Shown: positions 30,774 to 40,553 of the stretch, piece after piece | Layout of the letters: every line of letters begins with the position of its first letter | How positions within the stretch are numbered: the stretch's first letter is position 1 | Origin: Phycisphaerales bacterium | Lineage (GTDB): Bacteria; Planctomycetota; Phycisphaerae; Phycisphaerales; UBA1924 | Direction of reading: 5' to 3' | NCBI GenBank assembly: GCA_017640485.1 | Contig: JAEPQP010000001.1 | Coordinates: forward strand, 41,453-105,452 | Length of the DNA stretch: 64,000 bases | Made by a program: the position numbers and the translations under genes | The notes under the pieces: model-generated | The model's database searches: none | What the model saw: only the letters and a program-made list of their open reading frames with translations | Told to the model about the DNA's origin: nothing

Positions 30774-31550
30774 ATGTCATTGTTTGAAGCGATCAATCTC
30801 AAGAAATCCTTTGGCGGACGGGCCGTGGTCAACGGCGTGTCGCTCGAGGTCGAGCATTCGGAGATCGTCGGGCTCCTGGGACGCAACGGTGCGGGGAAAA
30901 CGACGACCTTCCGCATGACCATCGGGATGATCGAGCGCGACGAGGGACGCGTGATCTTCAACAACACGGAGGTCACCGGCCTCCCGATGTACCGCCACGC
31001 ACGATTGGGGATGGGCTACCTCTCGCAGGAACCCAGTGTGTTCGGACGATTGACCTGCGAGCAGAACCTGCTCGCGATCCTCGAGACTCTCAAGATCTCG
31101 CGCAAGGAGCGGAAGCGCCGAGCCGCGGATCTGCTGGACCAGTTCGGTCTGACGCACAAAGCACACGACGCGGCGCGGACTTGTTCGGGTGGTGAGCGCC
31201 GAAAGCTTGAGATCGCTCGATCGCTGATTACAAACCCGAAGTTGATCCTCCTCGACGAACCCTTCTCGGGTGTTGACCCGATCGCGGTCGAGGACCTCCA
31301 AGAAGAAATCCGCTCGCTCACGCAGCGCGGCATCTCGATCCTGATCACCGATCACAATGTCCAGCAGACACTCAATGTCTGTGATCGTGCGTACATCCTG
31401 GATTCGGGGCGCGTGCTTGCTGAGGGGACTCCCAAGCAACTGATCAACTCGGATCTGGTCCGGAGAGCGTACCTCGGCTCCATGTTCCGAGGCGATGAGT
31501 TCGACGATTCCGAACGCTTACCAGCGAACCAGGGGGCAAGCGATGCATAA
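30774..31550 (+). CDS. lptB: LPS export ABC transporter ATP-binding protein LptB
   Basis: Walker A GRNGAGKTTTFRM; GLGYLSQEPSVFGRLTCEQNLLAILE; signature CSGGERRKLEIARSL. Confidence 0.92.
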   Translation: MSLFEAINLKKSFGGRAVVNGVSLEVEHSEIVGLLGRNGAGKTTTFRMTIGMIERDEGRVIFNNTEVTGLPMYRHARLGMGYLSQEPSVFGRLTCEQNLLAILETLKISRKERKRRAADLLDQFGLTHKAHDAARTCSGGERRKLEIARSLITNPKLILLDEPFSGVDPIAVEDLQEEIRSLTQRGISILITDHNVQQTLNVCDRAYILDSGRVLAEGTPKQLINSDLVRRAYLGSMFRGDEFDDSERLPANQGASDA

Positions 31551-31959
31551 GTCTGCAAGCACACTCCTGGTTTTTTCGCTAGCTGCCGTGACCATACTGG
31601 GCGGATGCGTCGAGCGTCGCGTCAAGGTCACGAGCGAACCCAGCGGGGCGCGCGTCTGGCTCAACGACGAGATGATCGGGACAACCCCTTGCCAAGCGAG
31701 CTTCAAGTTCTACGGCAAGTACGATGTCCGGCTCGCACTCGACGGATACGAACCGATCCACGAAGGCCGCACGATGGAAGCGCCGATCTACGAGTACCCG
31801 ATCATTGATCTGGCCGCGAACGCGGCTCCGATCGATTTCGAATCGGTCAACGAATGGCACTTCGTGCTGACCCCGACCGGTGAGCTTGAAGACCGCGAGG
31901 GGTTGATTGAGCGGGCAGATCGGCTTCGAGATCAATCGAAGTCTGCCCCGAAAGATTGA
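31543..31959 (+). CDS. PEGA-domain lipoprotein
   Basis: Lipobox LGGC; VKVTSEPSGARVWLNDEMIGTTPCQASFKFYGKYDVRLALDGYEP. ATG at 31543 overlaps the lptB stop by 8 bp. Confidence 0.8.
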   Translation: MHKSASTLLVFSLAAVTILGGCVERRVKVTSEPSGARVWLNDEMIGTTPCQASFKFYGKYDVRLALDGYEPIHEGRTMEAPIYEYPIIDLAANAAPIDFESVNEWHFVLTPTGELEDREGLIERADRLRDQSKSAPKD

Positions 31960-31981
31960 TGCGTTCTTTATCCATTTTTGC

Positions 31982-32011
31982 TTGAATAATCTCTCTCGAG
32001 TTTGATATATT
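31982..32011 (+). promoter_or_regulatory. Candidate sigma70-type promoter abutting the start codon at 32017
   Basis: TTGAAT-N18-TATATT, 5 nt before ATG. Confidence 0.45.
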
Positions 32012-32016
32012 CTGGA

Positions 32017-32403
32017 ATGCCGATCCGCATCTTTTTGCTAATGATTCTGATGAGCGCCCAGTTAATGGGGGTGCTGTCGTTGGGGTCATATGGGCAGACT
32101 TGGGTTCATTCTGAGCAACCCGTCAACGAGTGCTGTCCGCTCTGTGAGTTCATGGAGCAGATGGGCGGATGCGATTGCGGGTGTGTGTTGTCAGAGAACC
32201 CACTCCCCAAATCACCGGATCAACCACCGCTCGAGCGATCAACAGAGCGATACAAGCCGACGAATCGCGAGCATCTTTCGGTGGTGTATGCCGTAGCAAC
32301 GACCAATGATCGCATTGGATCTACGCACAATGGTGTGTGCTCACACTCGGTTCTCGGTCATGGCCATGAGTTCCTTGCACGAACAGGGCACTGGATCATC
32401 TAA
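32017..32403 (+). CDS. Small exported Cys-rich protein, possible metal-binding
   Basis: Hydrophobic N-terminus; NECCPLCEFMEQMGGCDCGCV and CSHSVLGHGHEF; upstream of an HMA-domain gene. Confidence 0.55.
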   Translation: MPIRIFLLMILMSAQLMGVLSLGSYGQTWVHSEQPVNECCPLCEFMEQMGGCDCGCVLSENPLPKSPDQPPLERSTERYKPTNREHLSVVYAVATTNDRIGSTHNGVCSHSVLGHGHEFLARTGHWII

Positions 32404-32481
32404 ACACAAATCGGTTCTCGATTGAGTGTATTTGATTTCATTGTTTTGATGCGCGCACATCATCGCGCAAGGAGATATGTC

Positions 32482-32835
32482 ATGAATATGAAGGTTTTTG
32501 TATCGACGTCGCTGCTCGGTTTGAGCGCGATCGGATTGGTCGGTTGTGATTCGACCCAAACGCGTGAGTCACAGGCTTCAGCCGTGAGCATGGGTAGCTC
32601 GGACGGAGCGAGTGGCGCGAAGATGCGTGTTGACGGGCTTGGGTGTCCGTTGTGCGCCGAGAACATTTCTGTCCTGATGGACAATATCGACGGGGTCACA
32701 GATTCACGGGTGGATCTCTCCAGCGGGATTGTACATGTCGAACTGGATCAGACGGTTGATGTCGCAGCTGCTGATCTCCGCCGTGCAATCGATGACGGCG
32801 GATTCACTTTCCGGTCCATTGAGTTCGTGAAGTAA
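32482..32835 (+). CDS. HMA-domain lipoprotein
   Basis: Lipobox IGLVGC; HMA-like MRVDGLGCPLCAENISVLMDNIDGVTDSRVDLSSGIVHVELD; AAGGAG before ATG at 32482. Confidence 0.75.
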   Translation: MNMKVFVSTSLLGLSAIGLVGCDSTQTRESQASAVSMGSSDGASGAKMRVDGLGCPLCAENISVLMDNIDGVTDSRVDLSSGIVHVELDQTVDVAAADLRRAIDDGGFTFRSIEFVK

Positions 32836-32845
32836 GGAGTTTGAG

Positions 32846-33679
32846 ATGCAATCCAAGATCAATCGCGCGGTCGGTCTGTTTGTTGCTTTGGTGTTCCTTG
32901 GTAGTGAGGCACACGCGCAAGCGTCGGCGCTCTCGGATGCGGCGACGCAGCCCGCGAAAGGTCGATTCGCGTGGCGCGAGCAGGCGCGGTTCGAGCGCTA
33001 TGAGCTGCTGGGGAACGATATGGATCAGTGGACGATCGACACGCGGTTGATCTATGGGTTGCGCAAGGATGTGTCGTTGACGCTCAATGTGCCGACGATC
33101 CTGCGGGATCGAGATATGATCAGCGTCACGGGTTTAGGAGATCAGGAAGGACTTGGGGACACGACACTGATGCTCAAGTGGCGGTTCTGGCAACACGATC
33201 CCGCGCCGGTGGACACCAATCGACTCGCATTGATCGGCGGTCTACGGCTCCCCACCGGGACCGATGGGCTGAGCACCGAAGGATGGGATCCGTTTGTGGG
33301 ACTGACCTTCACGAAGGTCGAAGACCGGCATGGTATGAACGCATCCGTTCGATACACCGTGAGCACGGACGGACTCGCGGAGCCGATCAGCGCGGGAACC
33401 GGTGATGCGGATCTGCTGACGCTGGAGACATCTTGGTTATACAGACTCTCTCCGAGCGAGTACACATCCGAGACGGATGCGTCGCTGTACTTTACAGTTG
33501 AGTCGTTTGTGGATTATGAAACCAATGGTGATGTCTCATGGCGCGTCGCGCCGGGGCTGCTGTATGAAGCGCGGCGGTGGACGGCGGAGCTGAGTCCAAT
33601 TTTGCCGATTGCACAAGATATTGATCATCGCGCAGAGCTTGAGTGGGGGCTCGCGTTCGGCTTACGATTCTTGTTCTAA
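32846..33679 (+). CDS. Outer-membrane beta-barrel protein (phenol MetA / transporter-like)
   Basis: Signal peptide; alternating beta-strand pattern ending FGLRFLF; AAGGAG RBS; 10 bp after the HMA gene. Confidence 0.65.
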   Translation: MQSKINRAVGLFVALVFLGSEAHAQASALSDAATQPAKGRFAWREQARFERYELLGNDMDQWTIDTRLIYGLRKDVSLTLNVPTILRDRDMISVTGLGDQEGLGDTTLMLKWRFWQHDPAPVDTNRLALIGGLRLPTGTDGLSTEGWDPFVGLTFTKVEDRHGMNASVRYTVSTDGLAEPISAGTGDADLLTLETSWLYRLSPSEYTSETDASLYFTVESFVDYETNGDVSWRVAPGLLYEARRWTAELSPILPIAQDIDHRAELEWGLAFGLRFLF

Positions 33680-33688
33680 TCGACAGAA

Positions 33689-34984
33689 TTACGCCTTCGC
33701 GATCCGGGTCTTCACATTGTCGAGAACATTCATGAAGTTGATGTACCCGTCGTACGGCGAGTCGTAGGGGCTGAAGTATTTGTGGACATCGCCGTCGGCC
33801 CAGTACTTGGTGCACATGTAGTAGAAGTGATCGCTCGTCGTGAGCTTGCGCCAGTCGTCGATGATGTATTCCATCTCCTGCTCGCGCTTTTGGTCGCCCG
33901 CGTGTTTGATCTCGACGAGGCGCTCCTTGATCTGCTCCTCGACTCGGTAGGTTTCTTCCAGCGCGTTGTGCTGCATGTCGTTGCCGCGCCATGCGGAGAG
34001 GTCGCGTTCGGTGTCCGCCCATGAGATGAACTCGGGGACATCGTACACGCCGACGGGATCGAACCGCTTGAGCGCCTCGCTCGGCGTCGTGAAGTGGTTT
34101 TCCGTAGTGCCGTCGGCTTTGTGCGCGACATCGAAGATCGCTTCGGGAAGTTTCTGCATGAAGTTGAAGATCCCGGTGTCTTCCCATTGGTGCTCGCCGA
34201 AGGTTTCGTAGTCCATGAAGAGGTTGCAGAGGTACCCGTCGCCGTTGATGTCGTGGACCCACTTGGCGAATTTTTCGGTCGTCAGAGGCCACTCCTCCCA
34301 GCCCTTGTTGGAGAAGCGGAACGCGATGTCGTCCGAGAGTTTGTAGTTCTTGAGCAGCAATCCGAACGGTCGTCCGTCGGGTCCCATCAACGGCTGATCG
34401 TCCTCGCCGTTGGGAGGGCGGTAGACATGGTTCGGGGAGCGGTACCCGAGGTGACGGTCTGTCCCTTCACAGATCGTGCCGAGGAAGCGTGGGTTGCCGT
34501 GCTCGTCTTTGATCTTCGCAAGAGCGCGGGAGAGCTCGTTGGTGTAGATCAGCTCGGTGTTCCGGAACACGGTAGGCGTCTGCCCGAAGTGCTCCTGGAT
34601 CAGTCTGGTGTGCTTGTCCACCTGATGAGCGAACTCGTCTTGGGAGTAGATGTAGCTCAGCGAGTGGTAGTAGGTCTCGGCGACAAACTCACAGCATCCG
34701 GTCTCAGCAAGCTGGACGAATAGATCGAGGACATCGGGGCAGAACTTCTTCCATTGGTCGATAACCGTCCCGGTGATCGCGTAGGAGAGCCTGAAGTTCC
34801 CCTCGTGGCGCTTGACCAGATCGAGCATGAGTTTGGTCGTGGGTCGGTAGCATTTTTCAGCGACCTTCTCGCAGATGGTGCCGTTGGCGTCTTCGTCGAA
34901 ATAGAACGGGTCCGTGTGGAAAACGGAGTATGGCTTGAGGCGGTGCGGCTGGTGGACCTGGAAGTAGAAGTTGATGGATGCCAT
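33689..34984 (-). CDS. Glycoside hydrolase family 57 (alpha-amylase-like)
   Basis: INFYFQVHQPHRLKPYSVF; SYAITGTVIDQW; GCCEFVAETYYHSLSYIYS; MDYETFGEHQWEDTGIFNFMQKLP. ATG at 34984. Confidence 0.88.
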   Translation of the reverse strand: MASINFYFQVHQPHRLKPYSVFHTDPFYFDEDANGTICEKVAEKCYRPTTKLMLDLVKRHEGNFRLSYAITGTVIDQWKKFCPDVLDLFVQLAETGCCEFVAETYYHSLSYIYSQDEFAHQVDKHTRLIQEHFGQTPTVFRNTELIYTNELSRALAKIKDEHGNPRFLGTICEGTDRHLGYRSPNHVYRPPNGEDDQPLMGPDGRPFGLLLKNYKLSDDIAFRFSNKGWEEWPLTTEKFAKWVHDINGDGYLCNLFMDYETFGEHQWEDTGIFNFMQKLPEAIFDVAHKADGTTENHFTTPSEALKRFDPVGVYDVPEFISWADTERDLSAWRGNDMQHNALEETYRVEEQIKERLVEIKHAGDQKREQEMEYIIDDWRKLTTSDHFYYMCTKYWADGDVHKYFSPYDSPYDGYINFMNVLDNVKTRIAKA

Positions 34985-35078
34985 GGTGAGTAACCCCTTT
35001 GGTGAGCGCCATTGTGATCCATGCGTGCTCACAATGCAAGCGCGTTTCGTTCAGATTGTAGGAAGCTCCGGGTCCCGC

Positions 35079-36203
35079 TCAGGTTTTGAGGGCGCTGAAC
35101 TGGGCGACCGCGACTACCGAGAGGATCATGACGGGGATGAACACGCCGATGGTGGTCGGGAGTCCGGGGATCGCGGCGGTCGCGCCGATGACTCCCGCGA
35201 TGAGGGTGATGATCGCGATGGGGGCGCAGCGGATGGACTGGATGACCATGTTCTTGGGTTCACGGGTCGCGTAGAACGGGGTCGCGATGATCAGCGTCAG
35301 GATCCCCGAGATCATCATCGAGAAGCGACCCAGCGCGATCCGCTCGTAGCGGGCGCGCTTGTCGGGGTCCTTGAGCGTCTCTCGGCTCAGCATCTCGCGG
35401 GCCTGCGCGAAGGACAGCGCCTGGGAGTACGACTCGTAGCGGTTGATCCGGAGTTCGTTGGGGTCCAGCGAGGACTCGATCCGCGCGATCGGGACCGGCT
35501 GGCCGACGGTGGTCTGGGTACGGGTCTGGGCGCTCGCGTTCTCGAGGTCCCACCCGCCGTCGCTGTAGGTCGCGGACTGTGCGAAGATCGAGCGGGCGGT
35601 GTGCCCGTTCTCGTCGCGTTCGAGGATGTACAGGCCTTCAAGTGTGTTGGTGTTCGCGTCAAACGCCGCGGCTCGGAACAAGCGACCCTGACCGTCCTCG
35701 GTCAATGGTACCGAGTCCACGCTCAAGCGATGATCCCCCGCGTCCTCGTGGTCACGCACCAGCAGCGGCGCGATCTTCGGGATGATGAACTCCTGGTTGA
35801 CCGCTTGAAGCAGCGTGAGCCCGATCGCGACGAGCAGGACGGGCTTGATGATTTTGTGCAGACCGATTCCCGCGGCCATGAGCGCGATGAGTTCGCGGTT
35901 CTTGGACATCTGGGAATAGGTGAACCCCATCGCGCCGACCATGACCATGCCGAGCAGGAAGTTGTAGAGCTGAAGAAGCTTTGGCCACCACAGATCCGCG
36001 ATGAGCAGGATCGAGAGGACCGACTTGCGGATCGTTCCCGGATCCTCTTCCCCGGCCTGCGCTCCAAGACGCTTGGCCATGTCCACAAACTGGTCGATGT
36101 TGAGGGAGACATCGATGACCACAATAAAGCTAAAGAGAATCACAAAGAGCAGAACGACATTCGTCAGGAACTGGCGCGCGATGTAGCGGTCGAGGAGGGA
36201 CAT
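35079..36203 (-). CDS. LptF/LptG-family LPS export permease
   Basis: MSLLDRYIARQFLTNVVLLFVILFSFIVVIDV and GFTYSQMSKNRELIALMAAGIGLHKIIKPV. Confidence 0.88.
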   Translation of the reverse strand: MSLLDRYIARQFLTNVVLLFVILFSFIVVIDVSLNIDQFVDMAKRLGAQAGEEDPGTIRKSVLSILLIADLWWPKLLQLYNFLLGMVMVGAMGFTYSQMSKNRELIALMAAGIGLHKIIKPVLLVAIGLTLLQAVNQEFIIPKIAPLLVRDHEDAGDHRLSVDSVPLTEDGQGRLFRAAAFDANTNTLEGLYILERDENGHTARSIFAQSATYSDGGWDLENASAQTRTQTTVGQPVPIARIESSLDPNELRINRYESYSQALSFAQAREMLSRETLKDPDKRARYERIALGRFSMMISGILTLIIATPFYATREPKNMVIQSIRCAPIAIITLIAGVIGATAAIPGLPTTIGVFIPVMILSVVAVAQFSALKT

Positions 36204-36250
36204 CTGGATGATGATATGCCCCGCAGTCTAGGAACAGTCGGCTGGTCGAC

Positions 36251-36910
36251 TCAGAGCGTGAACTTACGATCAGGTCTCGGGAGTCCCGATGCGAAGAACT
36301 TCGCGATCCCCCAACCGATGATCGCGCCGAGGAAGACATCAGACGCGAAATGAGCGCCGGTCATCAATCGGGAGTACGCGCACCCGATCGCGAGCAGGAT
36401 CAGCAACGGGCGGAGCTTGGGGAGGAAGTATCCGAGCATGCACGCACCACCGAACGCGACCGCGGCGTGACTCGACGGGAGCCCAAGATTGTGCCCATCG
36501 ATGAACCCAGAGAACGGGAAGCGGAAGTGGTACCCGCCTTCCTGGATGATCGCGTCGCTGACGGGACGCTCGCGCGAGAATACGAGCTTGAGCAGTTCTG
36601 CTGCAGCACCAGACAGCACCGGTGCGAGGATCATCGGGATCGCTCGCTTGAAGTCCCGATCCTGAAGCACCAGCGCGATGGACACGACGATCCAGGTCCC
36701 GATAAACCCGATGATGCGAAGGAGTCTGTACCAGTCCTCACCCTCGAACGAACGGTCCACGCGTCCGTTGTCGGGATTGACGGTCGTGAGTGCGTGGAGC
36801 AGGACGAAATCCAACAGCGATACGAGCACGAACGCGATCAGCAGCACCGCCGAGAGCTGGTAGATCGTGAGCCATTGTGCTCGTCGTTCGTTGGGTGTTC
36901 GATAGGTCAT
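36251..36910 (-). CDS. PAP2-family phosphatase
   Basis: KLVFSRERP...GLPSSHAAVAFG...YSRLMTGAHFASDVFLGAIIG (KX6RP-PSGH-SRX5HX3D type). Confidence 0.9.
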   Translation of the reverse strand: MTYRTPNERRAQWLTIYQLSAVLLIAFVLVSLLDFVLLHALTTVNPDNGRVDRSFEGEDWYRLLRIIGFIGTWIVVSIALVLQDRDFKRAIPMILAPVLSGAAAELLKLVFSRERPVSDAIIQEGGYHFRFPFSGFIDGHNLGLPSSHAAVAFGGACMLGYFLPKLRPLLILLAIGCAYSRLMTGAHFASDVFLGAIIGWGIAKFFASGLPRPDRKFTL

Positions 36911-38550
36911 GGGGTCTGCGTGTCCGGTTTACTCATCGGATCAGGTACGGGTGTATTGGCTTTATCGAGCCGTCTGCGGGGGGCCCATGAGTTGAAGTTG
37001 GTGAAGTTGTACCCAATATACGAAGTCCGGTTGTCCACCGGTTCGTGATCGAGTTGACCGATGTCCCGGACCTGATCGAATCCGGCGGTCCATTGATCGA
37101 TGCGTCCGCCCATTAACAGTCCAGGGCGTCCCTGAAGCGGAGCGAGCGTATTGGGATTCGAGAGGTCCGTGGATTCCCAGAGGTCGTACTGGGTTTTGCG
37201 TCCGCCGACGAACGCGGAGATGCAGTAGGTGGTGGGGTGTCCATCGAGGTAGAACGCGAGTTGCGATGCTCGCCCGTAGTGCTCGGTCATCAGGATGGGT
37301 TCTTGATTGGTCTGCTCACGGAGTTCATCGAGTTGTGCTTGGACGGCCGCCGCGTGCTCGCGCATCCCGGACATGCGCGAGATCGGAATGTACTGCCCGA
37401 CGATCGCACGCTTGGATGCCCAGTGTCCGATCGGGAAGAACACCAGAGCCGCGACTCCGATGAAGATGGACGCGCCCCACGCAAACTTCACCGGATGATC
37501 GTTGCGCTTGACCCCGTCGATCGCGGCCCACGCGGCGGGAGGGATCAGCGAGACGAATCCCGCGAGCGCCCAGTTGCCCTCGGTCTGCGTGATCAGCGAG
37601 ACGACCAAATAGAACGCAAAGATCGGCATCGCGAACCAGAGCAGGGTCGCGGTGGATGATCGGAATGGCGCTTCAGCGTGCTTGCGAACATTGAGGAGCG
37701 CGAAGATCGCGAGAAACAACACCCCGGCGCCAATCGCGATCTGGAGCACGATGTATTCGAGCATCCACAGCGGGGTCCATGGGAGCTTGGTGACATTGGT
37801 GTTCTCAGTATCGCCGCCCTTCATCCCAAGATGTCCGAGGAGATGTCGGAATGTTGCCCAGTCGTGACCCGAGTTCCAGATCAGTACAGGGAGCAGACCA
37901 ACGAGTGACACGAGCAGGCCTGCGAAGAACCACTTCCATTGGATCCTGTTGGTTGTGATGAACAGTCCAGCGAGCAGCACGCCTGGAACAAGGAGCAGGA
38001 TGGTGTACTTAAAGATGAATCCCAGCGCGATCATCAGACCAAACCCGATCCATGACCTTGGTGAATCTTTGATCAGAGCCTTAGCCGCGAAATAGGTTGC
38101 GCCTGACCAACACGCCGTGTAGGGCGCGTCGATGGTCATGACGAGGCCAGCGATTGCAAGACCCGGCACGCACATCCACAGCAGCGCGGACACAAAGCTG
38201 GTGAGGTGGTTGTTGTAAGCGACCTGTGCCGTTTGAAGAATCGCATACGAACCCAGCGCCGATGCGATGAGTGCCGGAAGCCGGACAGCGAGTTCGGTAT
38301 TCCCGAGCAGAGTCGTCGAAAGATAAATCACCCACGCGACCCCGGGTCCTTTGGAGTAGTACGACCAATCGAGGTGGCGCGACCACTCCCAGTAGTGGGC
38401 TTCATCTTCCACAAGCGTGTAGGGAGAGATCATTTGCCAGATCAATCGCACAACAAACAACACAAGAATCAGCGCGAGTCCAGCGATCGGCTTTCGGCCG
38501 AGCGTCATCCACCAGCGCTGGACTTCAGGTTGTGAACGGGTCGTGCTCAT
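36907..38550 (-). CDS. ArnT-like / GT39 glycosyltransferase
   Basis: VEDEAHYWEWSRHLDWSYYSKGPGVAWVIYLSTTLLGNTELAVRLPALI; multi-TM; 4-bp overlap with the PAP2 gene. Confidence 0.82.
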   Translation of the reverse strand: MSTTRSQPEVQRWWMTLGRKPIAGLALILVLFVVRLIWQMISPYTLVEDEAHYWEWSRHLDWSYYSKGPGVAWVIYLSTTLLGNTELAVRLPALIASALGSYAILQTAQVAYNNHLTSFVSALLWMCVPGLAIAGLVMTIDAPYTACWSGATYFAAKALIKDSPRSWIGFGLMIALGFIFKYTILLLVPGVLLAGLFITTNRIQWKWFFAGLLVSLVGLLPVLIWNSGHDWATFRHLLGHLGMKGGDTENTNVTKLPWTPLWMLEYIVLQIAIGAGVLFLAIFALLNVRKHAEAPFRSSTATLLWFAMPIFAFYLVVSLITQTEGNWALAGFVSLIPPAAWAAIDGVKRNDHPVKFAWGASIFIGVAALVFFPIGHWASKRAIVGQYIPISRMSGMREHAAAVQAQLDELREQTNQEPILMTEHYGRASQLAFYLDGHPTTYCISAFVGGRKTQYDLWESTDLSNPNTLAPLQGRPGLLMGGRIDQWTAGFDQVRDIGQLDHEPVDNRTSYIGYNFTNFNSWAPRRRLDKANTPVPDPMSKPDTQTP

Positions 38551-38555
38551 CAGGA

Positions 38556-40277
38556 TTAGTGCTTGGAGACCTTGCGGAGTGCGTTGAGGGTGTACCCGAT
38601 GATCAGCAGGATTCCTGACCACAGCAGCGGGAGCGCGACCGCTCCAGATTTGTGCACCGCTTGCTGTCCGCCGGAGATGAACAACACCGTCAAGAGTGCC
38701 GGGAAGAACGACCAGAGGTAAATCATCAACGGCTGCGCGTACCGCAGACGCATCGCGGTCACACCACCCGCGAGCACCATGATCAGCGAAGAGATCGAGA
38801 ACGCCCAGCGTTCGTGAACTTTCGAGAGCACCTCGCGCCCGAGATCCTCAACCTCAAACTCCAGATTCTTCGCGAGTCTGGAAACCGTTGAGTTGTACTG
38901 GATCGATTCCTCTGCTCTGTACGGCTCAGCAACCTCGAGCATCCGGGCACTCGGGATCTCGAGCAGCTCAGGAAGCGGGTCCTGATCGATATTTAGGTTG
39001 GCGTATTCGGTCTGCGCGATCTGGGTCTGGGTCGATGCGTCGTTGGACTGGATCGTGATGTTGAACAGCTCGAGTTCCATCGCGAGGTTGTTGGTTGACG
39101 AACCCGCATCAAACGGGTCTATCTTCGCGGCCGTGTTCGGATTGATGGTCGCGGAGAGCACGCTCAAACGATCAACACTCGAAGACCTGCTCGTGCTTGA
39201 TCGGTTGCTGGTCCTTTTGATCTCAACTTCGATCGTCCCGGTCGATTCCAGCGGCTTGAGCACCCAATTCTTCCGATCTCGCTCGATCGATCCAGCAAGC
39301 ACCGTAATGGTCTGATTCGGGCCGGCGCGGAACTCGATGGACTGTCCCGAGTTGACCATCTCTTGGAGCGTCTTGAATGCTTCGATCGATGCGATCGCTC
39401 GCGCCAGCTCGACTCGCCGACGATCCACGAAGTTCATGAGATCCGGATTCTCTTCGAGCTGCTCCATCTCGCGAGCGGACATGAACTTGGGATCGTCTTT
39501 GAAGACCCTCGGGATCGGGATCGCTGGTGAGGTGACCGAGTCCCACGCGACCGCGTCGCCTTCTTCATTAATCGTGAGGTCTTCAAACTTCATGACCACC
39601 GCGCGGTCGTTGTCGTTCCCGATGCGTGGCCGATCCTCAGGAGAGAGCGTCCAAGCGGGGAGGAGGAGGATCCACGCGCGTGCGGCGGTGCCATCGATCC
39701 GGATGGTCCCGTCGTCGTTCGCTTCGACCATGACGACCCCGCCGAGCAGGAACTGCTGTTCGATCGGTGATCCCTCTTCTGGAGCGACTTCCTCGACCTG
39801 ATCCGCGTGGATCTCTGTGTTCCCGACCATCGCGGATTGTCCCTGCGAGAGGGAGTTGACGAGGATCTTTGCGAAATCGCGTGTGACCATCTCCTCCATG
39901 CGTTGCAAGAAGCGTGGGATGATCTGGTTGTTGAGTGCGACGAGCCCTCCCGCGAGGAGGATCCCCGAGACCAGCATCGGGAACAGGACCTGGCGGTGCG
40001 AGATCCCAGACGCGAAGGTCGCGGTGAGTTCGTTCTCAGAGACCATCCGGTGGTAGGTCATCGTCGCGGAGAATCCCGCCGCGAACGGGAGCGCGTACGC
40101 GAGCATTGGGGGGATCGCGTATCCGAGGAACCGGAACGCTTGATCGATGCTCAGCGAGCCGTCCGCGAGGGGCTTGACGGTCGTCGCGAACGCGATCGCG
40201 GCGACGACCACCGATGTGGTGATCAACAGCATCCGCCAGAACTCGAACAGGATTGATCGCCAGAGCGTCCAGAGCAT
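38556..40277 (-). CDS. LptF/LptG-family permease (larger paralog)
   Basis: MLAYALPFAAGFSATMTYHRMVSENELTATFASGISHRQVLFPML and C-terminal TM block. Confidence 0.85.
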   Translation of the reverse strand: MLWTLWRSILFEFWRMLLITTSVVVAAIAFATTVKPLADGSLSIDQAFRFLGYAIPPMLAYALPFAAGFSATMTYHRMVSENELTATFASGISHRQVLFPMLVSGILLAGGLVALNNQIIPRFLQRMEEMVTRDFAKILVNSLSQGQSAMVGNTEIHADQVEEVAPEEGSPIEQQFLLGGVVMVEANDDGTIRIDGTAARAWILLLPAWTLSPEDRPRIGNDNDRAVVMKFEDLTINEEGDAVAWDSVTSPAIPIPRVFKDDPKFMSAREMEQLEENPDLMNFVDRRRVELARAIASIEAFKTLQEMVNSGQSIEFRAGPNQTITVLAGSIERDRKNWVLKPLESTGTIEVEIKRTSNRSSTSRSSSVDRLSVLSATINPNTAAKIDPFDAGSSTNNLAMELELFNITIQSNDASTQTQIAQTEYANLNIDQDPLPELLEIPSARMLEVAEPYRAEESIQYNSTVSRLAKNLEFEVEDLGREVLSKVHERWAFSISSLIMVLAGGVTAMRLRYAQPLMIYLWSFFPALLTVLFISGGQQAVHKSGAVALPLLWSGILLIIGYTLNALRKVSKH

Positions 40278-40553
40278 CCAAGATGGTAGGGTTCAGAAGC
40301 CGGTTTTTTGGGAATTTGTCTCAGGCGCTGCATCGACCGCTCGGATGGGATCGAAATCATATCGTCGAGATTCTGGACTGGTTTCGGAGGTCTGATCGCC
40401 CCAAAACCGTAATCGGAGTGCCGGCACATATGGATCGCTTCTCCAAGAGTGATCCCGACAATCTACTACAAGTGACCTGGTTTCCTGTGCCAGGTACCTT
40501 TCTCCACTGCGGGCGCGTTCCAACGAACGCGTCCGCTGCTGGTTATGGATCAA

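Noticed and set aside
34971-36353. 460-aa plus-strand ORF
   Set aside because: Antisense to the LptF/LptG permease gene; composition (D/R/E/H) is an antisense artefact.
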